From: Chaunax sp. Z400
Taxonomy: Eukaryota; Chordata; Actinopteri; Lophiiformes; Chaunacidae
Assembly (NCBI GenBank): GCA_037577475.1
Contig: CM075184.1
Span: 31,271,094-31,335,093, forward strand
Reading direction: 5' to 3'
Length of the DNA stretch: 64,000 bases
Part shown: positions 1-12,600 of the stretch, one piece after another
Position numbering within the stretch: position 1 is the first letter of the stretch
Layout: each line of letters starts with the position of its first letter
Notes under the pieces: generated by a model
Database searches by the model: none
What the model saw: only the letters and a program-made list of their open reading frames with translations
What the model was told of the DNA's origin: nothing
Translations under genes and position numbers: made by a program

Positions 1-47
1 AGTGTCGGCTTACGTTGCCATTAATGTTGTAATGTTCTCCCCTCCAG

Positions 48-551
48 GATGTTCCAGCAGTGTGAGGAGCCTCGCTTCACCATCGAGCAGATTGACCTCC
101 TCCAGAAGTTAAGGAGGACAGGAATCTCACAGGTGGAGGTCGTCCATGCCCTGGACACCCTGGACCACCTTGACCATAAACATGGACACAAGTTGACCCC
201 GAAATCTCCCTACATGCCTCCATCGTCATCCTTGACCTCTTCCAGCACCATCGCTGCCTCTTCCTCCATGATTTCCACAGCAACTCAGACCAATTTCCCT
301 GACATCCAACTTTCACTGTCGCCGAACAACAACTTCGACACCACCTCCCCACCCCTACCGATTCCAGTAGCCTCACCTGTAACCATGGCTGCGGTAGCTC
401 AGAACGGTCTAGTCGCTGTCGCCAACGGGAAGTTGTCACCGCCTCGGTTTCCTCTTGGTGTGGTCGGCGCCAGCGTGGTGGCAACAGGCTATGGGTTTGA
501 CATGAGTGAAGAGGACATAGATGTTGATGACAAGGTGGAGGACTTGATGAG
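48..551 (+). CDS. hmbox1: hmbox1 first visible coding exon
   Basis: Acceptor CCTCCAG ends at 47 and donor AG|GTAAGA follows 551. The start EEPRFTIEQIDLLQ is the conserved HMBOX1 N-terminal signature. After it come about 100 residues rich in Ser, Thr, Pro and Asn, probably disordered, then the acidic SEEDIDVDDKVEDLMR that leads into the DNA-binding region. The split Arg codon (AG|G) at the 3' end joins the exon at 1225. Confidence 0.93.
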
Positions 552-3500
552 GTAAGACCAGATTAGATTTATCTTAACTTGGACTAAGTTAGCAGTGTTT
601 CCCACTAATGTGTTAAACTGTGGCAACCCGCCATTAGTTGCACAGATAACTTTGGAACATAAATTCAGATGTTGTGTGAAAAACAACAACACGATGATAT
701 CTGCTAAATCAATAAATGTAATGTTGGCTTTTATATTGATGATAATTTGTGCAATTTCTATAATTTCTTTGCTATTAAAAGTATATATGGTTTTTAAACC
801 TAGTGGCATCATATTCATTTGATCACTGCACCATAGAGCAGCTGTTAATACAGTGGGCCTGATCGTCGACACAACCTGCCTGTAGCTCGCACTGAATCTG
901 AATATAATGCAAGGATTACTGCCTGCTGCATTCACACACATACACAACAATAGTGCCACTCATGTACAGTCTGCAGTCAGACAGCAGCAATCAGAGCAGT
1001 ATTGATTTGAGGGTGTGTGAAAATCAAAGCAGAAGGAGAGCAGCGAACGATACAGCAGGACGTGGATTCCTGCACGTTCCTTTTCAGCAGCCGCCATCAT
1101 TAATACATGGAAAGCAGCTGGTTTATGTACAGTGATGGTTATCTTGTGCTGTGTGTTAGACTGTTAGAGATGTGAACATGAATGTACTTTGTGGTAAACA
1201 GTAGATTCTCCTCTCTGCTTGTAGGAGGGACAGTGCTGTGATCAAAGAGGAGATTAAGTCCTTTCTGGCGAATAGGAGGATCTCCCAGGCTGTGGTCGCT
1301 CAGGTAACCGGTGAGTATCAACTTCATCTGACACTCCATGCAGGCCCACTAAATCACCAGAAAGAAGAGTGTGTTGGCGTGCCAGCAAAGCATCCAGCCT
1401 ACTTACAACACAGATCTTGCTCCGCTCCTCTTCCTCCAGGAATCAGCCAGAGTCGGATCTCTCACTGGCTCCTGCAGCAGGGATCGGATCTCAGCGAGCA
1501 GAAGAAACGAGCCTTCTTCCGCTGGTATCAGCTGGAGAAAACCAACCCCGGTAACACCACCTTCCACCATCAGGCCCACATCTCATCCATAGCCTCCCAC
1601 TCTTCTGCTTGTGGAAAAAGTCCTGTAAAAAAAAAAAAAAGGAATGACCTGTTTTTCCTTTTTTTTTAATATATATATCTTTTTTATTTTCAAAGATTGT
1701 GCAACAATCAACACTAATGGGTAAACATAAAGCATATCAGTACACTGAGTATCCTCATATGCTGCATCCCTAATATAAATATACTCAGTGTTGTGCATGT
1801 TGGCACTTCAGATGAACTAGTTCAAGTTCAGTCCCAAAAATAAACTAGTTCACATTCTTTTTTGTGTGCTTTTTTTTAAATGAGCTACTTTGAGCTATTC
1901 TTTTTTTTAAATTCTTTTTTCTCCCACTCACCTCAGAGATTACTTTTAAAAGCCAAGAAATTACCAAATTAACAAAGAACATACAGTATATGTCTGTGGG
2001 AATTAGGCCTACATTGTTTGAATGTGATCAGGTCGGGTCTTTTTTAAATATTGAACAGGACAAGGACATAATGCTTATCCTGTCCCGCTCTTCCTCTCTC
2101 ATTATCTCCATCACCTTCTCTCTTTAGTTTTCTCTCTGTCTCGTCTAGTCCTGTGTCACTTCCTCTCCCAAACCTGAGCCATGACTGCTGCAGTCTTCTT
2201 TTCATTTTCCTCTGTGTCGGTGCAGAAAGTAAACACAGGTTCAGGTGATATGTATATGCAAATGTTACCGATCTCTGCTGAGTTCATCTTGCAGTGCAAA
2301 TAAGAATAAATAGGGGAGTACCTCATTTTAACATGCACTTCAACCCTTCACTCAAACTGAATTGAAAGAAAAGCATTTCAACTTTGGTTTAAGTTTACTA
2401 GTCTGACAATGGATGGATGGAATTAATGCTTTCATTGAAGCGAACCAGCCGGCATCGTGATGGACGGCCACTGTTCCAACGTGTTTTTAATGTAGCGTGA
2501 CCGCCGAGGAGCTATTTGTCATACGATGTGTGGAGAAGAATGTCATTGAACGACTAGCAGTTAACCCCTGTGGTTACCTGTGTCACGCTTGGGCGGATTC
2601 AGCTGTCATTGACGTGGACAGCTGAATCCACAAAGAGTTGTAGTAAGGACAAGATTATTCACTCCACCCACCCACACACAAAAGCAAAGTCTTTCATGAC
2701 TTTTCTTATATATACGCCTCGGAATAAATACTGAGGTCCGGACTTCTGTGGGCTTAATGGGCGTAAAGTAGCATAAAACTGAATGTGTTAAGTCTCGAAA
2801 AGGGCTATTCACTCATGTGCACGGTTCCGAGTTGCAAACTGACGCGTTCAGTTCACAGTTCCCAAAAAAAACGTTCCCAAACAAAAACAAAGTGCGTTCA
2901 GTGAAGGCATTTGTGACACTGATTCTACTGCTGATGTTGAGTGAGGATAATTACTGTTCATTTTATTGAAGTGTTTTGTAAATGACAAGTTGCCATTAAA
3001 AATGGGCTTCCATCTGGACTCACAGTGAGTCCATCTCCCCAGTGACCATGGTCCTAAATTGGGCTGACCAGGTGTATTACTGGAGATCGGGTGAACCAAG
3101 ACTCTCTCATGGCGTCTGACTGACTGGGTTTTCTTATCATACCAAATACATTTTGAAGTATTTGTTCAGAGATTTTTTTTAAAAAGAAGGGAAAAAAATG
3201 CTGCATATAAAATTGCTGCATATAAATTAAGATGTTAACACTTGACAAATAAAATCCAGGAAGAAGATGTATTTTTTCCTGAGAGTGGACCATTTACACA
3301 TATCCAGGGTAACCTGTTTTCCAATAACAACAGCTGCTTTAAATGCATGACTAGCAGTGTTGACTTCAATAATACCTGCAGTTTCTCGACACTGACTGTC
3401 ATTTAGACTCAGGAGGACAATCTCTTTTTTTACGACATACTTATAGCAGCTACTTACCTATTAAAGAATAGTTTGCAATGGACAATCAGTATGTGTATTA

Positions 3501-6500
3501 GAGGCATTGTCAGAGTCAGTAAGACAACCTAGATTGACAGCTCCAACATGTTGGTGCAGAAAAATTATATAATAAAAATAATTTAGTTCCTCAGCTAATT
3601 GGTATTGATTCATATTTGTTGTTTCAAAATGAACTGAAAGGAAGGGAATTCTTTTTAAAAAGAAATTTTTTATAATGATATATTTTCATTATTGTATTGG
3701 AGACATATGTGTAGTTGGAGATTTGTTGAATTGAAAAGTGCTGGTGTTGAAAATGTCTAAAGAATCACTCTGAAATGAACATTAACTTTGACTAACAGCA
3801 TCTGATCTTTGCTACTTCAGGCGCTACCCTGGCCATGCGAGCCGCCCCATTGGCTCTGGAGGATATGATGGACTGGCACCAAAACCCACCTCAATTTGGC
3901 TCCGCCCCTACAGGCTTCCGTCTGCGGCGAGGGAGCAGGTTCACCTGGAGGAAGGAGTGTCTTGCGGTTATGGAGAGGTGAGGAGGAGGAGGAGGGGGAG
4001 GAGGTGGTGGTGGTGAGGGGGAGCTAACAGAGAGACATTGAAAAGGAGGAGGTGTAGAATGGCTGAAAATGCAACTAAGCACAATGTTTAATTGGCTTTG
4101 TGTGTCTTTGCACAGCTACTTTAGTGATAACCAGTATCCTGATGAGGCCAAGAGAGAGGAGATCGCTACCGCCTGTAACACTGTCATTCAGAAACCAGGT
4201 AAAAACATGAATGAATGACTTTGATTAAGATGATAATCATAGTGCAGTAATTAATATGAATGTTAACTCTTAGTAAATGACTTTACGCTTTACTTTTAGT
4301 AACTATAGCTGCTCAGTGGTGTCCATGACAAGTAATCCACATGGTTCAAATGTAAAAGACATTTCTATAAAGTTAATTATCCGTGAGTTATATACTATTT
4401 TGTAATTACTGAGGGGAAATGATGACAATATAGGAAAATCACTGCAGCGATCCCTCGGCCAAGTCCATTACTTTGTGTACGGACACTCAATAGAAAGTGT
4501 TGTGTCATGCTTTTACCAAGTCCCCTTATCAAGACTGCAAATGCATCCTTTTTCTTTCTACTTCTTTTGGTTAATGTGGTGAGTAACATCTGGTTTTATA
4601 CATGTGGAGGATTGATTAGGTTGTTTTTTTTAATCCTCCACCACAAGTGAGGAGGGGACATAGGAAAGAGTTCCAACCAGTAGTCTGAAGTGGTGCCTTT
4701 AGCTATTTACATTTTTGCCATTTAATTGTTTTCATTTTCTGTTTTAACAAGTGTAATTAGGCTCATTCTGTGAGTGGGATTCGTCTCAGGTGCGGGTTTC
4801 CGGGGAATAACTAAAAAAAAAAAGTTCAATATTTTTTACAAAACGTTATATCGAAATCTCCCATATACTGAAGAGGTGTCTTTTAATATTTTTGGAATTT
4901 CAAGCATTTTATTTATTTCAGATTTTTAAGCACTTAACATGAATTGTAATTAGCAGAAACAACTTAAAAACAACTCTGCTGTCTTTTTCCACTGAAATGC
5001 CTGCTGGTCTGATAACTGCTCTCTTGGCTGCCTACATGTTGCTCAGTTAAAGCCAGGAAATTGGAAGAGTGACAAATACAATGAAATAAAATAAAATATT
5101 GGATAATTAAGCAAGAGCCTTGTATATATATATATATATATATATTTTTTTAGCTCTATTGTAAACTAATTTATATCTAGTCAAAGGAAGAACTTGGAGT
5201 TTCCTCAAAGATACTTTCTGACCGCTGAAATAAAGTAATGCTTGAATGATCTGTTAAAAACAAGCAGTGTGTGCGACCGAAGGAGAAGAGGACAGTTAAG
5301 CATCAGCCCTCTGTGATCTTACAGGAAAGAAGCTGTCTGATCTGGAGCGGGTCACATCTCTGAAAGTTTACAACTGGTTCGCCAATCGCCGCAAAGACAT
5401 CAAGAGACGCGCTAACATTGGTAATGTCTACCTCTGTGCATGTGTGTGTACCTACTATATGTTCTGGTGTGGATAAAGAAGTCAACAGTCAGTTTATTTA
5501 CAGCCTCCCTTAAAAGAACAGCTCACCCAAAAATGCAAATTCCGTCATCACCTACTCACACCATGCTGATAGGAAAGTTGGGTGAAGTTTCTTATTCCAC
5601 AGAAACATTACTGGAGCTTCACAAAAAAACAGTTTTGCAGAAAGAACCAGAATATTTTTTTGTTGACTAAGAAACTTCACATGACGTCTGATCAGCAGGA
5701 CTGCCTTTAATGTGAGGATGAACTGTTCCTTTAAGGACCTTGTGTACTTGTGCTGTTGCTGGTTCCTCTAAATAAATTGATTGATAGACGTAAAAGAGTT
5801 TTTACCGCTAAGAAAACACCCTTGTTGACCAGTCACTTGTTGACCAGTCACTTGTTGCCGTTGTTTTGGTCGATATGCTATGATGAAGTTTGTGTTTTTG
5901 AAGAAGCAGCCATCTTGGAGAGCCACGGCATCGAGGTTCAGAGTCCAGGAGGTCTGTCCAACAGCGAGGAGATAGACGGCAACGACTTCCCCGACCAGGT
6001 GAAGTAGATGTAGACAGGAAATGATGTGTCAGGGCAGAAACTTGGTCCATGTGAGAAACTGATCCTGCCTTCCTCGGGGTGCGTCGCCTGAAAAAATTGG
6101 AATGGACGTTCTTCCTTCTGTGCTGTTGGTACACATCGCACCACGGATCTCGTGTTTGTTTACAGCTGTTGTCATGGAAACACTCTGTTTAGCCCCCATG
6201 TCGTCTCCTTCAGGACTGATGTTTATCTCCACTGGTGCGTAAAAGCACACATTGAGTGTGTTCAACTGGGCCGTATTTTTGTGCGAACTGGGCCAGGCGT
6301 TGTCATTTGTGTTCATGTGCTTCTGCTCTGACTTGTCCTCATACTGAAGATGGCTGTATTTATACCAGGAGCAGCTCAGACGTATGACTGTGTGGAACAG
6401 TCAGTACACATTGTGGCTCAGTGAACTTTTGTTCAAAGAGTGTGTATGAAACATAAAATCAACTTTGTGTTGATTCCCCTTTGTGTAACCTGTTTTATTT

Positions 6501-8218
6501 TATATCCTCAGACTCAATTCTGATGAACATAAGGTCTCAGTTCTGATCCTCTGAGATCTAAGTGCAGCGTTTGATACGATTGACTGTGATATCTTCATAA
6601 ATCATCTTGACCCAGAACCAAGAGGAGAGAGCACATTATTCCAGTTTTAGCTGCCCTGCACTGGCTTCCTGTTACATTTAGAATTGATTCTTCAAAGTCC
6701 CCTTCCTTAGGATATACAAAGCTCTTAATGGGCAGGGACCATGCTACATTGCTAACTCCCTTGTTCAGTATTTGCCTTCATGAACAGTGCGGTTCATCTG
6801 CTGCCGGTTTATTCTAGGTTCCCAGAAACAATCAAAAGAAAATCGGGCATGTAGCTTTTGTCAGTTATGACCCAAAACGATGGGAGACACTACCTGTGGA
6901 TGTCAGGGGAGGCAGCTCAGTGAACAGTTTCAAAGAAACCTTAACACATATCTCTTCGCTTTAGCATTTAAGCAGCGGTTTTTTCCAGAGACGTGCTTAA
7001 AACTCATTTGTGCCTCGCCTTCTACACTGCTGGACTACTTTTAAAATGCTGGGTTTACTTGATTTTATATATTCTATGTATGCTATTCTAAACTTAATTT
7101 GGATAGTTGTTCTGTATTTTATTTTCATCCTGATTTTCTCTTATTGTATTTCTATTATTATCCCAGTTTTTACACGTCTCTTCTTTTACTGTTGTTATCA
7201 AGTTAGTTTAATTTTCAGTTCTGTTTTTATGTTTCTATGGCTTTTTTGTAGCACTTGATGCATGGAGCATTTTAGTTGTAAAACAGTTTGAGCTGCATTT
7301 CGTGTATAAAATTGTATTATTATTATAATTATTATTATTACTATTATTATTATTATTACTATTATTATTATTACTATTATTATTATTATTACTATTATTA
7401 TTATTACTATTATTATTATTACTATTATTATAATTATAATTATTATTATAATTATTATTACTACTATCATTGTAATTATTACTATTATTATTATTACTAC
7501 TACTTGTAGTTGTAGTTTTTGGCCCTCATATTTAGACAGTATGGTCAACACTGGAATAAGCAGACATTTCTACTTGTCTAACATGAGTAACTAGTTGTAA
7601 GGAAGTCACAGCATTATGACATGTTTGTGGCAGCAGAATGACCGGTTTATAGTGTAACCTCTGCGCTGCTCTTTCACAGGGTTGTGAGGTGTCCTTATTT
7701 GACAAGAGAGCCTCAGCCAGGCAGTTTGGTTTCAGTCGAGCTGACCTGACCTCTCCAACCCAGGTATCACCTGAGTGAATGAAAACAGACAGACTCCTCC
7801 TCTAATGCATTTATCAAATAGCTTTTTGCCTCCCATAGAAGAGATGTGTGTCATTTATTTTTGCTTCATTTCTCATTTCCTCGCTCAGGTTCCGACGCTG
7901 CTCCCCAGCTGGTTTTCTGCCCTGGGTAGAGGAGGTTTTTCCGGACAAAGGTCCGCATCTCTGATTGGCCGTTCCCTAGTGTCGGGGGTGGGCCCTCAGG
8001 CGGAGGGTTCCAGATTGACGGGTGTGTCCTGGTCTCCCCCTTCCCCTTCCCTTCAGGATGAACCCACCATGCACAGCGCGCTGTCCAATCACCAGGACCC
8101 AATCGGTTTGGAGAAGGCAGCTGTCAACCACAGCAACCAAGCTCTAGTCAGCCAGGTGGACGGGGTGCGGTGCAGTAATGGGAGTGACATCAAGACAGAA
8201 ACGCTGGAGGACGACTGA
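49..8218 (+). CDS. hmbox1: hmbox1 / HOT1, homeobox-containing protein 1 (spliced)
   Basis: Nuclear DNA-binding protein of the HNF1-like homeobox group; the mammalian orthologue binds double-stranded telomere repeats and acts as a transcriptional repressor. Exons read from GT-AG sites and frame: 48-551, 1225-1310, 1440-1550, 3821-3977, 4116-4198, 5325-5420, 5904-5998, 7680-7763 (optional), and 7889-8218 or, with a second acceptor, 8057-8218; stop TGA at 8216-8218. Using every exon gives 514 residues; joining 5998 directly to 8057 gives 430, near the 420 I recall for human, so the short form is probably the main one. Order: S/T-rich N-terminus, HNF1-N/POU-like domain (about 168-233), homeodomain (about 269-345), acidic end ETLEDD. 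The ATG at 49 is one base after an acceptor and aligns with an internal Met of the human protein, so the true start may be in an upstream exon outside the window. Confidence 0.95.
552..1224 (+). other. hmbox1 intron 1 of the window
   Basis: Non-coding. It runs from a GTAAGA donor to a TGCTTGTAG acceptor. I see no repeat or second gene in it; short ORFs here look like chance. Confidence 0.8.
1225..1550 (+). CDS. hmbox1: hmbox1 exons for the HNF1-N / POU-specific-like domain
   Basis: Two exons, 1225-1310 and 1440-1550, separated by a 129-bp intron. They encode IKSFLANRRISQAVVAQVTG followed by ISQSRISHWLLQQGSDLSEQ and the KKRAFFRWYQLEKTNPG end. This helix-turn-helix unit resembles the POU-specific domain of HNF1 proteins. 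Both introns are phase 1 (G|GA at the first junction, G|GC at the exit to 3821), so frame is kept. The sequence is nearly identical to the mammalian domain as I recall it. Confidence 0.95.
1551..3820 (+). other. hmbox1 large intron with degenerate repeat
   Basis: Non-coding, 2.27 kb. It holds a purine/pyrimidine-rich stretch near 1626-1670, a segment (about 1806-2890) with AACTAGTTC / GTTCAGTTCAC motifs at both ends that resemble the ends of a teleost foldback repeat, and a perfect hairpin at 2595-2629. No exon seen. Confidence 0.6.
2595..2629. repeat. Perfect 13-bp inverted repeat, 9-nt loop
   Basis: Arms GGATTCAGCTGTC (2595-2607) and GACAGCTGAATCC (2617-2629) are exact reverse complements around a 9-base spacer. 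It lies in an intron inside a stretch resembling a mobile element. Confidence 0.85.
3821..5420 (+). CDS. hmbox1: hmbox1 homeodomain exons
   Basis: Exons 3821-3977, 4116-4198 and 5325-5420. The first begins with a variable linker (ATLAMRAAPLALEDMMDW) and then FRLRRGSRFTWRKECLAVM, helix 1 of the atypical homeodomain. The second gives YFSDNQYPDEAKREEIATAC, and the third KKLSDLERVTSLKVYNWFAN with the recognition helix WFANRRKDIKRRANI (WFANRR at about residues 331-336). An insertion between helices, typical of the HNF1-type homeodomain, accounts for the extra length. A GGA/GGT-rich tract (3978-4018) follows the first exon's donor directly. Confidence 0.95.
4199..5324 (+). other. hmbox1 intron between homeodomain exons
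   Basis: Non-coding, AT-rich, with a short (TA)n tract near 5124-5144. No gene or recognised repeat. Confidence 0.75.
5508..5736. mobile_element. Foldback MITE-like element with terminal inverted repeats
   Basis: The ends are near-complementary: CCTTAAAAGAACAGCTCACC at 5508 onward and the reverse complement of GGATGAACTGTTCCTTTAAGG at 5716-5736. This AACAGTTCACCC...GAACTGTTCCTTTAA pattern is a very common short non-autonomous element in teleosts. No coding capacity. A second copy is at 31071-31455. Confidence 0.75.
5904..8218 (+). CDS. hmbox1: hmbox1 C-terminal exons, with optional segment
   Basis: Exon 5904-5998 encodes AAILESHGIEVQSPGGLSNS and ends with a complete Gln codon. Exon 7680-7763 (28 codons, starting GCEVSLFDKRASARQFGF) has good splice sites and keeps phase 0 at both ends. 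The last exon can start at 7889 (after CGCTCAG) or at 8057 (after a long pyrimidine tract and CTTCAG); both acceptors are phase 0. The 8057 form starts DEPTMHSALSNHQDPIGLEK, matching the human C-terminus, where I recall DDSTSHSDHQDP directly after the equivalent of position 5998. The 7889-8056 part (56 codons) is rich in Gly, Ser and Pro. Confidence 0.88.
6530..7312 (+). mobile_element. Degenerate 3' part of an L2-type LINE
   Basis: Translating the + strand shows broken reverse-transcriptase pieces: LILxDLSAAFDTIDCDIF (stop inside) near 6543-6600, and then IPVLAALHWLPVTFRI near 6636-6690 with a continuation resembling YKALNGQGPCYIANLLVQYL. The catalytic YADD block is missing, so the copy has an internal deletion. 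The end GTAAAACAGTTTGAGCTGCA is typical of L2-type tails and runs straight into an ATT microsatellite. Non-functional relic. Confidence 0.75.
7313..7505. repeat. (ATT/ACT)n microsatellite at the LINE tail
   Basis: About 190 bp of imperfect ATT units with interspersed ACT, directly following the LINE 3' end. It gives long spurious Ile/Tyr reading frames on both strands. Confidence 0.95.
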
Positions 8219-9424
8219 AGGAGGCGGATATTTGGTAATAAGTGGAACAGGATCAGATGTGTGTTAATATGCAAGCAGATTTTATAGGAATGTAAAGTGA
8301 AAAAAAATGACCAAATGTCATGTAAACCCTGAGATACCTCCCAACCCTACCTCCAACCACCAACCTAATCCGCTACACTCTTAGATATTACTAGTATACT
8401 ATAATAATACTAATAATGATTAACTTTCATTTGTTAAAGTTCTACTCAGCAGGCTATGGAGCTGCCTAAATAAAAATAAATCAAATATAGAAAGTGAAAT
8501 AGATCATGAATAATGTAATCGAGACAAACTAAATGCATAAAAGGGAAAGGATAGAGTATTGGTTGTTTTTCACTTTGCTGATTTGGTTTTATTTAGACAT
8601 TTTAAATCTTCCATAGTCTGACTGTCTAACTACATGATACTCTGCACATTTCTATGGAAAATGCATTTTTCGCAGCAGGACAACACTGTATTTAACACAG
8701 GGTTCAAATAGTTTCAGGGTCTTGCACTGTGATCACAACACAACTGAACAGCCTCATAAGATAAATACATGAATTTGGAAGTTAAGCGCATTTTAACTGA
8801 TTGCTTAAAAACTATGTCGCGTACTTTATTGCATTTGATCATATATCAAATGTTTCGCTGTTAATTCCTTCCAGTGAAATGAACAGCAGAATAAGCTTAG
8901 TTGTGTCAAAGTCACAGCTGTTTCTGTGGGCCTAGGATGATAAAATATAAAAGAGAGAAAGGAAAAGAAAAATCCACACCTCGGTCCACTGTCCTGAGAG
9001 ATTAAGATCAATATTTGAATGCTACAAAAATATTATTTTGAATTTTGTGACCAACTGAGTGAAATTTAACTAAATGAGGTTAAAATTGAATTCATAGCAT
9101 TGAAATATTTTCATTTTAAAAAATGAACTAAATGTGTGTGGTTGAATTCTAATCTTTTAAATTTCAATTCATTTTCAAAAAGAATGCTCAGATTAAAATT
9201 AAGATTTGTCATCTTGAATATTGATGTCTGAATCAAAGTGAATTGATTCAAACACATTGCATTTATTTTATTTTATTTTAGTTAAATTTTGGACTCTCAT
9301 TCGTAAGCTTCAGGCTTCACTATGTTTTTAAATTGAACAAGTTGACATTACAATGATGAGTTTAAAACATGTGGTTTTCTAGATGAAATATTTCAGTGCT
9401 GTGAATTCAGCTATACATCATCAA

Positions 9425-9620
9425 TAACTAGAATGGCTCTCAGTAGAGCAGATACTGTACCTCCGCCAAGGCCCAGCAGCATCATCCAAAATCAAAACTC
9501 ATGACCGTACAGTAACTGGGAAAACTATACACATACCTAAATCTGGTGGATCCCACAAAGGGTCATGGAAATCTGTTGAAAAACCAATAAACAAACGGCC
9601 TTGGTGGAGATAAGTATTCA
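9425..9620. repeat. Degenerate teleost interspersed repeat
   Basis: It contains the motif pair CTCCGCCAAGGCC (9462 onward) and CCTTGGTGGAGAT (9599 onward) in opposite orientation. The CTTGGCGGAGGT word ends a common teleost repeat family, also seen near 53069. Family name not assigned. Confidence 0.5.
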
Positions 9621-12600
9621 TTACAGGTCATATTAAACAATTAGGTATTCAGTTGCTATAAGATTCAAATACTAATGGCTTCTCTTTAAAACGACTAAAA
9701 ACAGTCATTCTAATATTATTACTCATTTGATACACATTGTGTAGAAACTAGAAAGCCGGATGTTGAGGTGATGGAATGTTATCTATCTGTGCCCACTTGG
9801 AATGAATGAATCACTGTGACATGATTTATAATCAATACAGATCATTCAGGAGGGAGATCCTCAACCGTGTAACAAACTGTTACCAGATTTAAGTATAAGT
9901 AAGTGAATACATACATATATCACATGTGTATGTATTCATACACATATCCAGTATATTATATAAACCTGGGGTGTATACATATATATGATATATATATATA
10001 TGTATCATATCCATTTCTATTTACAGTATGTAGGCATATTAGCTTCAAATGGGAGAAACAATTAATTAGTATGAGTCTTTTTTTTTCTTTTTTTTCTTTT
10101 TCTTGGTGAAAGGTGAGTGAAGCATTAGCCAAAGTATTAAGTTAAAATTTTGTGTATTTTCTGAGATGATAGTTATGGTTGGAACTATGTATTAGAGATA
10201 TGCTAATCAAAGATGCATCAGATGTGTCAAATTACTGCAAGCAAAATGCATTTGCTTTTTTTTTTTTTTCCTCCAAGGTATATCTGTTTGTACTCGATAT
10301 GCCATGTGTTCTAAACACACACTGTCACGTTTAAATGGCCTTTTAATTTGAAATGTCATTATATTGGATCATAATGATGGTGCTTAGAGTCCCTGCTGTT
10401 GAAACGTGTTATTGATGAGTGTGAACGGATTGGGCTGAGGTTTTCCTTACAAAGCTAACACTTAAATATTGAGTGAGTTGGTCGAAGTCTTTGGAAAAGA
10501 CCGCAGGAATGAGTGTTCTTCAGCTGAAAAATAACTGTTTGTTTAAATCTAGGAATATTCCGTACAGCCATTGTAGAAGTCAAACCGATTTTTTTGTAGC
10601 CTTTTAGGACGTTTTTTTTTTTTTTTGTTATAAGCTATAAAAGCAGCGCTGACCAATGTTGTCGCTAAGGTGCTACCAAAAGAAGAAAATGTCACAGCCG
10701 TGTTTTACCGCCTCACTAACTAGCTCTCTTTATACAGACGTCAATGTAGCGCCTTTAGTAGCTCAGAGGTGGAGTAAGAGTGACACCTTATTACACCTTA
10801 GTAACGTTAATACAGAACGGCAGGGTGGAATAAAGGCGCTGCAGCCCCGCCCTGAACAGGCTGTTTAAAAGAGGCTCCAATCATCTCATTTAATTTCAAT
10901 GTAAAAAAAAAAAATTTTAAAAATTGAAATTGAAAAGTACAACTTAATAATACAAACCTAAAGTACGAATTCAAGTGACTCTAATTGTTTCACCAGTAAA
11001 AACATAAATAAAACTGGAGTTGTTGGTGTATCAATAATTAATTCATGCAGTCATCCAGAATCATGTTGGTAATGTTACTCATGAAATTAGCACTGCATGC
11101 TTTTAATTTGAAGTGCCTTCTTTTTTCTCAATGGACCAACACAGGATCAGTGCACAGAGGATTTCTACAATGGCTGTATAAACAATGCGTCACTGTATCA
11201 GAAATAATGCTAAACACACAATGTTCAGCCAACACTGAAGTGGCTTCATTCAAACTGGTTCATCATTGCCCGTCTCCAGGTGCTTCACAGGCTACGCTAA
11301 AGGTTCAGAGTTAAAAACCTGACACAGATACCTCATTTTACCCACCTGCAGCTGTTATAAGCTACACCCCACAGGTTCCTCCACCGCTGCAATGTGAATC
11401 AGAGTTTCAACAGTCCAGAGTAAAAGTAACTGTGACGAGGCTGGAAAGATGGTTCACTGGCTGACGGACAACTGAAATGTCTGGTCTCCTTTTTTTAAAA
11501 GGGAAACTCCTCAAACTCGAGCCAAGTTTGAAAAAAACATAAAGGGAAAATTCCACTTCAAACTTCATGTCTCCACCAGAGTCCATACATAATACTTCTA
11601 AAGTATTTTTTTCTCCTCCTCATCCTGGTGGAATACTAACACAGCTCATCAGTGTTGGTTTCAGACTGAATCTCTTAGAGAATCTGTTGTCTTTTGGTGG
11701 AATGTCTCTTTATTTGTACGGCAGCAGAGCTGTCCTCTGTGTCTTTGCTTTAAGCGTTTGTAAAACATCAATAGTCAGTTATGTAGCTTCTTATCAGCTA
11801 TTTGAATTATTTACACCAAGATATACTATTCCCACTAAGGGTTAGAGAATATTTTTTATTTCTTTTCAATCTGCTAAGCAGAAGCCTTTCTGAAGTGAAT
11901 CTGTGGATTCACTGAAGACGACATGCTTTTGAGATTATTTCAGGGTTTGTTTGTTTGTTTTGTTTTGTTTTAAATAGTTTCAGTTGCTGCCTTCAGGGTC
12001 CTCTCATGAAGTTGTGCTTTGGACTTCTGGAGCAGCAATTTGATGTGAAGTGAAAAAGGAGTTTCATTTTGGAGCCAAAAAGTCTGAAAATATATAAAGA
12101 ATCAAAATGAGAAACAAACAAAAACAAAACTGTTAAGTAGTGAGTTATGGTTTTCTCTCAGATCCTTTTTTTTTTTTTTTTTTACCTCAACATTTATTTT
12201 TGCAAGCACCGTCCGGTTCACCGTTTTCTGTCTCACACTGTGGCCATGTTCAAACACACACCTCCTTATCAGATCACTAGTGGCCATTTTCATCACAGAA
12301 AAGCTTGTAAAGATGCTTTACATTCGCCTCCTTTAACACTAGTGTCAGACTAGGGCCAAAATTCAATAGATTGTCGATACAACAAATAGGACCCCCAAAA
12401 AACAAAACAAAAAATGTTTGACTACATTTAATTTTATTTCAGTTAAATTGACTTAATATTTTTGATAGACAAAAACTCCAGTGACAGAAAATGTATTCAT
12501 ATTATAATCAACTTAAATGCAGATTAGTCCATTTTTTAAATCATTAAATACAACTACAGTCATACCAGTTTTCCGATGAGGGACTAAAACAAAGCAGCTG

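Noticed and set aside
7198..7551. Long Ile-rich and Tyr-rich frames on both strands
   Set aside because: Translations of the ATT microsatellite.
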